Assembly (NCBI RefSeq): GCF_964355755.1
Contig: NC_092670.1
Location: forward strand, 26,897,795-26,961,794
Direction: 5' to 3'
Source: Antedon mediterranea
Lineage: Eukaryota; Echinodermata; Crinoidea; Comatulida; Antedonidae
Length of the DNA stretch: 64,000 nt
Shown: positions 58,001 to 64,000 of the stretch, piece after piece
Layout of the letters: every line of letters starts with the position of its first letter
Numbering within the stretch: the first letter of the stretch is position 1
Notes under the pieces: model-generated
Told to the model about the DNA's origin: nothing
Seen by the model: only the letters and a program-made list of their open reading frames with translations
Databases searched by the model: none
Program-made: the position numbers and the translations under genes

Positions 58001-61000
58001 TTCACCACTTTTAAATAAAAGGGTAATAACACCTCTTCTTTGTGAGTTAGAAAGTTCCTTTGAATCAAAGGATTCATTTAACGCATCACATAACAGTTGT
58101 CCAACACCGTCCCAAAAAGAAAATGTAAAATTCTACACCTAGTCCATCTGAGCCAGGCGATTTATTTTTCTTCATACTTAAAAGAGCCCCTTTACATTCC
58201 TCAATAGTGCTTTTACCTTCACATAACTCTTTCTCTTTATCAGTGAGTGTATTCACTTTTGTCTTTTTCAGGTATTCGAAAATTTTTTGGAGCATATCTT
58301 AACACTTTCATACAAACTTTTAAAATGTTTTACTTGAACATCAAGTATATCTTCTGGTTTTGTTACAATCTTTCCATTATTGTTTAACAGACTCTTAATT
58401 TGTTTATTTTTACAGTTTGATTTTTCAAGACCAAGAAAAAAAGATGTACTACGTTCACCTTCTTCAATCCATTTAGCCCTCGATCTTATCTGAGCACCTC
58501 TGGACTCAACATCATAAATATTTTCTAATTCATTTTTTTTGTTTTCCATAATAGTTTCAACATCTACATTATAATTAGAATCATTAATAATGTTTTGATC
58601 TAGAATTTTTATTTCTTTTTGTAATTTTTCTTTTTTTATATTTTGTTTTTTACTTTTTGCTTTACCATATTGAATTGAAAATTCTTGAACTTTCGTTTTT
58701 ATAATTTCCAATTTCATGACTGAACTCCAGTTATTTGCCTTGTTCGCTAATGTTTTTTCAATTATGTTATTTATTGAATTTGTGTATGTCTTATCTTGCA
58801 GATAACTATTATTACATTTCCAGAGCCCTGGACCATGTCTTGGTTCATGCATATCTAACTTAATAGAGACCGCTTGGTGGTCAGAAAAGAACGTCGGGCG
58901 TATATCACAAAACATAATATCCCCATTTATTACTAAATCTTCTGATATAAACCAGTAATCTAACCTACGATAAATATTTTTTAGTTTTTGTCGCCATGTG
59001 AACTGCATTTTGTTTGGATTTATTGTTCTCCAACCATCTATCAACTTAAAATTTTTAATTAGATTTTTAAGCGTAATTACAGATTTATCTATTTTTTTAC
59101 ACTTCCTTTTTGGTCTACATCTATATCTAAAATACAGTTCATGTCTCCTCCCATGATAACCTTTTTACAACTCTCATCATTAAAATCTTTATAAATTTTA
59201 TGAATATTTCTGAAGAATGTACTTCTATTTTTACATTCATTTGGCGCATATACGTTAATAATAATAAGTGGCTTTCCATGTACAAGCAATTTTATAAAAA
59301 TATATCTTCCGTCTTTATCAATTAAAGATTTAATAACGCTACATTCTAAATCTTTTCTAATTAGAACAGAAACACCTCTACTATGTGAACTACCAACACT
59401 TTTTTGTAATTGTATTATTATGGACATGTATCCGGAAAAAAGTTGTTTGATTTGAATATAATTCATGAGACCTAATACTACCGGTATTTGAATATATAAA
59501 TAATCTATTCAGATCCGAGAGAGAAAAAAAAATCCATGTATTTTCGTTCTGTCAGTAACTGTATAACATCTAAAGAAATGGTTAAATGAGATAAACGTTA
59601 TGAAAAACATTGGAATAATTAATGGCTGGCACCTTGATACAAGCCCTCTATATTCTGAGTTGTTATTTCTTGCGTGAGTACTGTGTCTGTGTACACATGT
59701 ACATTGTCATGGACAATGTTGACTCGTTGATTGACAATTGTTTTCCCGTCGTTTTTTTTACTAATTTGACGTTTATTTGTATAAAAATAGGTTTTTATTG
59801 ATAAGACAATAATAAGCCAAATGTACTTTTTAATATGAATTTAGGTTGCGAGTGGTTGCGCGTTGTAGCGAGTGGTTGCGAGTGGTAGGACGTGGTTGCA
59901 AGTGGTGTTTAGTAGGACTCAATAATGCTGCCGGGTGTCTAATAATGGTACAAGAAAACCATACAAAACAGGTGAGAATAGCAATAGGCTAGGCCTATAT
60001 AACTCTTCGTTAGTAGTAGTGCTTAGGCCCCTGTTGAGAAAAAAAGAGTTATTTCTAGGCCTAGGCTAGTAGTAGTATTATTACTATTTAGTGGACAATG
60101 CACCTAGTAGGCTAAACAAAACCAGGCTACATTTGGTTGGCATCCTTAGGATGTGGGCCTACATATGTGTACCACACTATTTTTCAATTCAATTTCAATG
60201 AGCTATTATTACACAACAAAAGCTTAACTTTTAGTATTTAGTTTTAAAAAGTAAATGAACATAACATACGAAATATAACACTTCAGCCTTTTTCTTCTTA
60301 GAAATTAATACTTAAATTATGTAATTAAAGGATAATTTATTACAGTTGTTTTCCCATTATATTACGATTTTACTGATTGGTACTTTATTGTCATTATTTT
60401 TACTTCTTTGTACTGTGTATAGCTGTGTAAGTTGAGGAGACACAGATGCAAAATAAATCTACCACTACTCCTACAGAAAAAACTGACTTAAAGACAAAAA
60501 ATATAAATATTCTTGAAACTAATAGACACGAGGTAAGTCTTGAATGGATGCTTTTGACTATTATATGGAGAATATCTGATCTACAGTATGTATCCATGGT
60601 TTGACCAAAATCACTGGCACAGTAAAAGCATCTCATATTGTATATGTTAATGTTTCTTATCTAATTAATGATTCAAAACCTAAAATTTTAAAAATGTTTT
60701 ATATAAACCAAACATTCATTCAACTTAGATAATAATGGAACATTATTTGTTACAGAAATGGTACCAGGCCTGGCTACAAAATGATTATCCAGCTTATTAG
60801 TACAGTAAAATTATACTATAGTGTTGTTTCTTTGATGGTGAATAAAAGGTTTCTACATTTAAATACTGCATAAATCCAATACAAAAATTACTGAAAAACT
60901 GATCGGACAGATCTAAACTGATCGACTGCTTTTCTCTCTCTCTCTTTGGAGATGATATAATATAATAAGCAAAACTCTAAATAAAAACCAAAAATAATCA

Positions 61001-63465
61001 GTCATAATAAGTTCCAAACTTTTGGAAAAACTAACCTTTCACATCAGGTATTAGGGCTATATTGAATATATATAAAAGGCAAATTACTGAAAAAATGACA
61101 ATGCTCAATGGAGACAAAAAAAAAAAAGCGAAAAGCTAAATCAAAACGGTAAAGTAAAACAGCCAAAAAAGTTAGCAGAGCTTTCGGGCCACACTAGCCC
61201 TTTATATTTAAAGCATTTTGTAATAATTAAAATACTTTGTATATTTGATAACAGTCTTTTTTTTTGAAAATAATAATTTGAGGGGCAATTGCTTGAAATT
61301 GACTGGATATTTTGTGGAGAACTTTGATAATAGTGTGGGAAATATGTTCATTTCAAAATATCAACTCTCAAAATCTAGACCCCGAACTTTGGAACGAAAT
61401 CCATTTCTAGGCCTTTTTTGAGTTACTGCTTATGGCCTACAGTGCAAAATCTCCACAATCAGCAAAATTGTGTACATAATAATAGTTATTCTTATATAGT
61501 GCATAAAGCAAGCTCTCAATGCGCTGCACATTATTACCCTGGATCAAACACGTATGGAAACATACTCCCATAATAATGCAGCTAGTAATCAGGGCAAAGT
61601 TGTGGCTCGTCTTGCTTAAAATGGACCTGAAATGGATTTTCGATTTTTTTCATTTTAGAATGATGTTTTGGGGGCTATTAGGTGTTGCTAGAATGTATAT
61701 TGTTACAAAATATAAATTGGCCCTTTTGGGGAAAGCCCCATTTGAAAATCAAAAAAATTCGCGGGTGACGTCACTTTGCGAATATATTCCTATCCCTCCA
61801 ATGGAAAATTTGCAGTTTTTTGGCTATAACTCTTGAAATCTATAGAGAGCTTGTGCATTTGCAGAAACGTATTTAGAATTTTTTTAGATAAAATTATTAC
61901 CGTATAAACGGTTACTCATCGAGTAAATGACGATTTAAAATCTTAAAATCAACGGTTTTTTTCTGGCAATACCGAAGTTGGCCTGGCAACGTTGTCCGGG
62001 ATACAGCTCCGTGCGCAATGATGCGTATCCATATTTTCCGTTCGTGTATTTTGTATATCGTTCGTAATTTATACTGCTAAAATTGGTTAGTTTCTTTAGT
62101 TTTTAGTTTAGCAGAATTAAATTAGTAATATGAGATGATAATTTATTTGTCACGAATCAGGTAGTTCGAAAACGAATTTTATTCATATTTTACTTTGGCT
62201 TGACAATGAGCGCAGCAAGTTGTTGATATCGCTTTGGTCCTTGGATACACATGAAACGGAGCCTCGCCGCATGATGTGGGTGGTGGATCGACTCCGCGCT
62301 CTGGATTGGGGGCCTAGGCCTAGTAAAGGTTTGGGAGGTAGGCCTTCTAAATTCGGGTTTTAGAACAAACGAAGTACATTTTAGGGACCTATATTTCAAC
62401 AACATTAGATATTGAATAAATTAGTATTAGTGTCAACGCTTCGCGTATCTTTCCAGGCCGTCGATCATTCACTGACTATCGGGCGGCATACACGCTCTCG
62501 ATATCACCGTATGTATATGTGACGTCGTAAATATAGAGGCTTCCGACGGCCGTTGAAATAGAATATTGCAATGGCGTGAGTAATTTTTGCTAATTTACCA
62601 TGGTATCTTAAAATTTCGTTTTTACTCAAAATACTTTACATTTTGTTTTTATTTGTGTGGGTTTGTGTTAATTTGATACATTTAAATAACATGTGTGAAT
62701 TTCTTGAAAATCGAAATTCCCTTTCAGGTCCATTTTAAGGATACAAATAATGCGGCGAGAGTTGGATTCGAACCACGATCTGTAATCCAACATCCAACAC
62801 ACTGTGCCCTCATCATGTGCAATGTATTTACATGGGTCATATAAAATTAAACCAAGTGTAAAAAATGCAAAACTATTAATGTTAATTCTATAAGCAAATT
62901 GTACATTACACCAACCATGATCACAACCTGAAATGTCTTGGACTTGATCTCCGCTGCCTTTCGGGCCAATAATTCGTAGCTTAAAATATTGACCAATCCA
63001 CTTGTACCACATTCTTTAACTTTTTGTACAACGTTCACTTTTTCAGGGTCTATAGAGGGCAGCCACTTTTGCAGCATCTAAAATAAGAAAATAATCACAC
63101 CACTTTATTATGGCAATTATTTTATTTTTAAAGCCATTAATTGGCTATACCCCAAAAACATATGTGCTTTACAGTAATGACAACAAATTCATCTTTTTTT
63201 TGTGCAGGACAATGTCCTTATCAATGCTTGGCATCCTGGTCTAAAGTGGCTGACCCTGCTAATGTGTACGAAATAGCTTTTTGGATAGATTGGTGTCACT
63301 GTTAATATACAAACCTCTTTCCATACAAATCTGAGTGACGATGGAGAAACGATGAGTAATGGCCACTCAGCTCGATAGTAACATGCAATGCAGATCGCCT
63401 GAAATGTCTTACCAAGACCCATGTCATCAGCTATCAGTATACGACCCTGCCTCTCTATTGCATAA
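39739..63465 (-). CDS. SMARCAL1: SMARCAL1, SNF2-family annealing helicase (3' part, 11 coding exons)
   Basis: SMARCAL1 is a nuclear ATP-dependent annealing helicase that rewinds and remodels stalled replication forks. In transcription order the exons are 63465-63315, 63077-62916, 51700-51635, 51028-50888, 46818-46615, 45906-45836, 45753-45654, 44361-44179, 42822-42722, 42561-42474 and 40008-39739. They sum to 1537 bases and about 511 residues, with all phases consistent. Motifs in order: [57 protein letters not shown], then [16 protein letters not shown] and a charged tail with a basic [24 protein letters not shown] and WNPG mark SMARCAL1 rather than ZRANB3. The first exon starts inside a codon, so the RPA-binding motif and HARP domains lie beyond 64000. 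The third intron seen from the left edge of the motor (between DESH and motif Ia exons) spans 11.2 kb. Confidence 0.95.
40047..41699 (+). mobile_element. Helitron family H2, copy c, plus-strand orientation
   Basis: The 3' end is a hairpin arm pair AACTCGTC...GTGACTAGTT (one arm mutated), a CAAAT spacer and CTAG followed by T. Near the 5' side is a strong hairpin, GTTATCCGCAACGAAGTTGC with AGGATAAC. It is longer than the other copies because an inner 258-bp block is duplicated in tandem. It lies 40 bases from the last SMARCAL1 exon. Confidence 0.75.
40736..41252 (+). repeat. 258-bp tandem duplication inside H2 copy c
   Basis: The block starting ATCCTTTTTCCATTTTCATC recurs 258 bases on. It includes GATATTGTCTAGGTCAATCA and TATTGGATTGTAGATACGAA in both copies, with a few differences. 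Confidence 0.9.
41700..42473. other. SMARCAL1 intron spacer
   Basis: No exon is seen. A GTGGGCCGAAACGTCC motif at about 42095-42110 resembles the 3' part of sequences near invertebrate retroelement ends. The A-run at 42385 is a simple repeat. Confidence 0.4.
42474..42561 (-). CDS. SMARCAL1: SMARCAL1 coding exon ([15 protein letters not shown])
   Basis: Follows motif VI. Together with the preceding two bases it encodes [20 protein letters not shown] and [10 protein letters not shown], the conserved post-helicase segment. Confidence 0.93.
42722..42822 (-). CDS. SMARCAL1: SMARCAL1 coding exon with helicase motif VI
   Basis: Encodes [20 protein letters not shown] and [25 protein letters not shown] is SNF2 motif VI with its arginine fingers. 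Confidence 0.97.
43440..44022 (-). pseudogene. CR1/Jockey-type LINE fragment (RT 3' part)
   Basis: A 187-codon minus-strand frame starts [20 protein letters not shown] and has [20 protein letters not shown] and [14 protein letters not shown], the thumb and connection part of a LINE reverse transcriptase. The YADD active site is missing, and similarity stops abruptly at about 44022, as expected for a 5'-truncated insertion. It lies in a SMARCAL1 intron in the same orientation as the gene. Confidence 0.85.
44179..44361 (-). CDS. SMARCAL1: SMARCAL1 coding exon with motifs IVa-V
   Basis: Encodes [20 protein letters not shown] and [20 protein letters not shown] up to FAELFWNPG. The donor GTAAGT follows GGT exactly, keeping phase 0. 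Confidence 0.97.
44703..45610 (-). mobile_element. Helitron family H2, copy d
   Basis: Shows the same terminal CTAG preceded on the plus strand by A, then ATTTGAACTCGTAATTATGG and GAGTTAGGTTATCCGC. The opposite end has GTTATCCGCCAAGTGCAGAT. It is interrupted by a MITE at 44852-45213. It has no replicase gene. Confidence 0.72.
44852..45213. mobile_element. MITE with long terminal inverted repeats inside H2 copy d
   Basis: The arms of about 75-90 bp are inverted copies (GAGTATCACGGTGTGACGTC against GAGTATTACAGTGCTGACGT, and onward through GGCGCTGC, TGGTTGCTAGC and AATGCGTTCAA). The element is flanked by TATA on both sides (44848-44851 and 45214-45217), which fits a TA target as in Tc1/mariner-type MITEs. 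It is 362 bp with no gene. Confidence 0.85.
45654..45753 (-). CDS. SMARCAL1: SMARCAL1 coding exon with FLVFAHH
   Basis: Encodes [20 protein letters not shown] and [13 protein letters not shown], the start of the second RecA-like lobe (motif IV). Confidence 0.96.
45836..45906 (-). CDS. SMARCAL1: SMARCAL1 coding exon (small)
   Basis: Encodes [20 protein letters not shown] and KAI, corresponding to the LILFFNRTAEAKI region of the family. It ends two bases into a Lys codon at GTTAGT. Confidence 0.93.
45907..46614 (-). other. SMARCAL1 intron
   Basis: Contains only the 44-bp dispersed repeat at 46116-46159. No other feature is recognised. Confidence 0.6.
46116..46159 (-). repeat. 44-bp dispersed repeat, partner of 16554-16597
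   Basis: Inverted copy of the sequence just after ABCF2 exon 6, nearly identical over 44 bases. Confidence 0.7.
46615..46818 (-). CDS. SMARCAL1: SMARCAL1 coding exon ([10 protein letters not shown])
   Basis: Encodes [20 protein letters not shown] and [20 protein letters not shown], the segment between the two motor lobes. The donor is the weak GTGCAT. Confidence 0.96.
46819..48234 (-). other. SMARCAL1 intron spacer left of the 2.4-kb TIR element
   Basis: No recognised gene or transposon end. It is AT-rich single-copy-looking sequence within this window. Confidence 0.4.
49211..49690 (+). repeat. 154-bp tandem repeat, three units
   Basis: The unit around AACATGGYCGCCATGCAATC starts at 49221, 49375 and 49529, with a final partial unit at 49683. 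It also carries TATGTTTGGTGACCCCACTA and GAACTCTAGGTGCCTTTTTA. The copies are nearly identical. Confidence 0.95.
49803..49880 (+). repeat. 37-bp short tandem repeat with TCCGTCAC
   Basis: The phrase TCCGTCACATGATTTTTGAG followed by GTTCGTCATA occurs twice in a row and is then followed by further CCGTCAC copies. It is part of the 2.4-kb TIR element. Confidence 0.85.
49930..50252 (-). mobile_element. Intact tRNA-derived SINE with target duplication
   Basis: On the minus strand it begins with a tRNA-like head: box A TGGCGCAGTGTGTTGG and box B GGTTCGAATCC. A body follows, and it ends ACGCTATATAAATGTGGT followed by an ATT microsatellite. The 9-bp direct repeat TTCAGTAAT flanks it (49921-49929 and 50253-50261). 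This pattern marks a retroposed SINE. A second copy, split by another element, lies at 61485-62815. Confidence 0.9.
50888..51028 (-). CDS. SMARCAL1: SMARCAL1 coding exon with motif III
   Basis: Encodes [20 protein letters not shown] and [20 protein letters not shown] up to RYCNACQ. LLSGTP is SNF2 motif III. Confidence 0.97.
51029..51634 (-). other. SMARCAL1 intron
   Basis: I see no repeat or gene in this short intron. Confidence 0.6.
51635..51700 (-). CDS. SMARCAL1: SMARCAL1 coding exon with the DESH box
   Basis: Encodes [20 protein letters not shown] and LK. DESH is the Walker B-type motif II that binds Mg-ATP. Confidence 0.96.
51701..52412 (-). other. Start of the 11.2-kb SMARCAL1 intron, left side
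   Basis: No exon is seen. A TA microsatellite lies at 52398-52412. Confidence 0.5.
52413..52503 (+). repeat. Dispersed repeat, left copy (inverted partner 61108-61190)
   Basis: CCCGAAAGCTCTGCTAACTT, GGCTGTTTTACTTTATCGTT and TCTCCATTGAG recur as an inverted copy near the other end of the intron. Confidence 0.75.
52504..53633. other. Intronic spacer
   Basis: AT-rich with no recognised feature. Confidence 0.5.
53634..54826 (+). repeat. 23-bp minisatellite with higher-order repeat, about 1.2 kb
   Basis: The core unit is CCTCTACAGACTCACCCCAG plus CAG, repeated about 50 times with substitutions (CTCACC/CCCACC/CTAACC/CTCATCC). A larger block beginning ACCCACCCCAACAG at about 53641 returns at about 54196, so a higher-order period of about 555 bases is overlaid. 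The strand is C-rich and G-poor, in contrast to the AT-rich surroundings. The unit length is not a multiple of three and there is no long ORF. Confidence 0.95.
54827..55073. other. Spacer between minisatellite and TIR element
   Basis: No recognised feature except GCTGGTTAGG repeated twice near 55021. Confidence 0.5.
55876..56409 (-). pseudogene. LINE C-terminal region with zinc-type motif
   Basis: One frame gives NICGRCGE and the next gives [20 protein letters not shown]. Together they resemble the Cys-Cys-His-Cys end of L1/Tx1-like ORF2. A frameshift near 56190 separates the two parts. Confidence 0.75.
56766..57480 (-). pseudogene. LINE reverse transcriptase, palm-thumb part
   Basis: Includes the active site [11 protein letters not shown] (about 57445-57475), then [20 protein letters not shown] and a W-rich thumb ([20 protein letters not shown]). 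It is joined to the preceding part only by a frameshift. Confidence 0.85.
57464..58295 (-). pseudogene. LINE reverse transcriptase, fingers-palm part
   Basis: Two frames carry [17 protein letters not shown] and [20 protein letters not shown], then [11 protein letters not shown] and [11 protein letters not shown]. These are the standard blocks before the ADD active site. Confidence 0.85.
58268..59466 (-). pseudogene. LINE apurinic-type endonuclease domain, incomplete
   Basis: Contains [15 protein letters not shown] (catalytic Asp/Asn), the YRRLDYWF block and the SDHQAV catalytic Asp-His pair. The initial LNVRG...QET block, with the first catalytic Asn and Glu, is absent. There is a break between 59089 and 59044. 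Confidence 0.85.
59929..61107 (-). other. Intronic spacer
   Basis: A TAGGCCTA-rich patch lies at 59990-60140 and a short CT microsatellite near 60940. No gene is recognised. Confidence 0.5.
61108..61190 (-). repeat. Dispersed repeat, right copy (inverted partner 52413-52503)
   Basis: On the minus strand it reads GGCCCGAAAGCTCTGCTAAC and continues as the left copy does, to TGTCTCCATTGAG. Just before it, GGGCTAGTGTGGCCC forms a stem-loop next to GAAA. Confidence 0.75.
61485..62815 (-). mobile_element. Second tRNA-derived SINE, split by a TTAA element
   Basis: The left part, 61485-61619, matches the SINE body (CACGTATGGAAACATACTCC, GCAAAGTTGTG). The right part, 62735-62815, matches its tRNA head (GCGGCGAGAGTTGGATTCGA, CCAACACACTGTGCC). 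Joined at TTAA they give TCTTGC-TTAA-GGATACAA, which corresponds to TCTTGCCTACGGATACAA in the intact SINE at 49930. Confidence 0.85.
61620..62734. mobile_element. piggyBac-like MITE (TTAA target)
   Basis: Terminal inverted repeats AATGGACCTGAAATGGATTT and AATGGACCTGAAAGGGAATT match at 26 of 29 positions and are flanked on both sides by TTAA (61616-61619 and 62735-62738). The surrounding SINE proves the insertion point. It is 1115 bp with no transposase frame recognised. TTAA targets are also used by Kolobok, so piggyBac is the likelier reading but not certain. Confidence 0.88.
62916..63077 (-). CDS. SMARCAL1: SMARCAL1 coding exon ([13 protein letters not shown])
   Basis: Encodes [20 protein letters not shown] and [20 protein letters not shown] up to FQVVIM. 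It is followed after splicing by the DESH box. The internal Met at its start is not a start codon, because the previous exon reads into it in frame. Confidence 0.95.
63315..63465 (-). CDS. SMARCAL1: SMARCAL1 coding exon with Walker A (first in window)
   Basis: Encodes [20 protein letters not shown] and [20 protein letters not shown] up to RFVWKE. DMGLGKT is helicase motif I. It begins with the last base of a codon shared with an exon outside the window, after a TTTTGCAG acceptor. Confidence 0.97.
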
Positions 63466-64000
63466 CTGCAAAACAAAATAGTTTTTAAAATATGGATATT
63501 GTGTAAATATCAAATTAAAATTACAATCAAGAGCCATATGTTTTAGGGATGTGACCAACACTGTATGACCTACAGTAATATTTCAAAAGTAATTAGATTT
63601 ATTAACAAGTATTACATGATAAAACCAAATTCAGCATTATCTTAAAGACACCTTCCCTACGTTTTTTAGATCTAATTTAAGATCACAAACTACATTTAAT
63701 GTAAAAATTATACTATATGGTCCTATTGCGATAACTTTTTTCATCTTTAAATGGTTAAAAATATGTGAAAAATAAGTCGATTCTAATAATTATAGTGGCC
63801 CGCTATAAATCCCAAAATGCATTGCGCGCGGATTGATATTTTTGTTTTTCTTCTGTAATTCACCCACTTTTCGATCGATCGTGAGGCCAAAACAAATGGA
63901 AGACTCCTAACTTTTCAGCGAAAATACCAGGTTTTCCCCAATTTGTATCAACGGAGTCTGGCAAAAATAGAAAGACAATTAATGCAGCAACTATACTACG
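63466..64000 (-). other. SMARCAL1 intron to window edge
   Basis: No further exon is recognised. The rest of the gene must lie to the right. Confidence 0.6.

Larger units (their letters stand above)
55462..59500 (-). mobile_element. L1/Tx1-like LINE, 5'-truncated and frameshifted
   Basis: Minus-strand order: endonuclease part from 59466 ([54 protein letters not shown]), linker, reverse transcriptase with [45 protein letters not shown] and [11 protein letters not shown], thumb ([20 protein letters not shown]), and a C-terminal zinc-type [15 protein letters not shown]. Frameshifts occur at about 57460, 56200 and elsewhere. The first part of the endonuclease is missing, which shows 5' truncation. 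The 3' end shows a GTGAG...CTCAC hairpin and an A-tail (T-run 55462-55470). Confidence 0.9.
55082..59920. mobile_element. TIR element with 8-bp target duplication, enclosing a LINE
   Basis: The ends GGGTCCTACTAAACACCACT (left) and GAGTCCTACTAAACACCACT (right, complement) begin inverted repeats of about 140 bp with repeated ACTCGCAACC motifs. They run through GTACATTTGGCTTAT and CAATAAAAACCTATTTTTAT. The perfect 8-bp duplication AATAATGC flanks both sides (55074-55081 and 59921-59928). Eight bases fits hAT- or P-type DNA transposons. The interior is mainly an L1/Tx1-like LINE, and no transposase is seen. The simplest reading is a non-autonomous DNA element that received a LINE insertion. Confidence 0.88.

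Noticed and set aside
52413-61190. One 8.8-kb transposon bounded by the inverted dispersed repeats
   Set aside because: The outer edges show no target duplication, and the content consists of independently bounded elements, so two separate repeat copies are more likely.
62668-63077. Internal ATG of the SMARCAL1 exon as a start codon
   Set aside because: A good acceptor TTTTAG precedes it and the previous exon joins in frame, matching the family without a gap.
39739-63465. Assignment of the SNF2 gene to ZRANB3
   Set aside because: ZRANB3 is a close relative, but [33 protein letters not shown] and the DPRQRDI end fit SMARCAL1. No NZF or HNH domain follows the motor.

Overview
This is a metazoan nuclear window. 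It is AT-rich, its genes are split into many short exons with consensus GT-AG junctions, and most of the DNA is introns and spacers packed with transposons. The protein matches are animal housekeeping genes. The mixture of L1/Tx1-like and CR1/Jockey-like LINEs, Helitrons, P-like and hAT-like elements, plus clusters of TAGGCCTA motifs, suggests a marine invertebrate, perhaps an echinoderm or another deuterostome. The species cannot be fixed from the sequence.

Three host genes are visible. At the left edge is the first coding exon of a polypeptide N-acetylgalactosaminyltransferase (GALNT1/13-like, minus strand, 361-1028), which runs out of the window. In the middle is a complete ABCF2 gene (plus strand, 12 coding exons, 14010-30465, 605 codons plus stop). 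On the right is the 3' part of SMARCAL1 (minus strand, 11 coding exons, 63465 down to 39739), covering the SNF2 annealing-helicase motor from motif I to the C-terminus. Its N-terminal RPA-binding and HARP region must lie beyond 64000. ABCF2 and SMARCAL1 are convergent, and GALNT and ABCF2 are divergent. The three genes have no obvious joint function.

Mobile DNA by region. 2.0-8.2 kb: a 384-bp tandem duplication, an old LINE fragment, tRNA-Val-like pseudogenes and a 250-bp direct repeat. 8.16-10.88 kb: a foldback element holding a 106-bp satellite that flips orientation in the middle. ABCF2 intron 6: a Helitron (family H2) carrying a hAT-like element and a second Helitron (H1), then another H2 copy and a pogo-like MITE. 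ABCF2 intron 8: a hAT-like element with its own small SANT/Myb-like four-exon gene, whose intron holds a second H1 copy. 30.9-31.7 kb: a pogo-like MITE just past the ABCF2 stop. 33.66-39.59 kb: a P-superfamily transposon with a decayed transposase, a second convergent ORF and a very young internal duplication. SMARCAL1 introns: two further H2 copies, a nested MITE, a CR1-like LINE fragment, a 2.4-kb TIR element with an intact tRNA-derived SINE inside, a 23-bp minisatellite, a TIR element with 8-bp target duplications around an L1/Tx1-like LINE, and a TTAA (piggyBac-like) MITE that splits a SINE. Several insertions could be checked against an uninterrupted copy of their own target inside the window, which makes their ends unusually secure.
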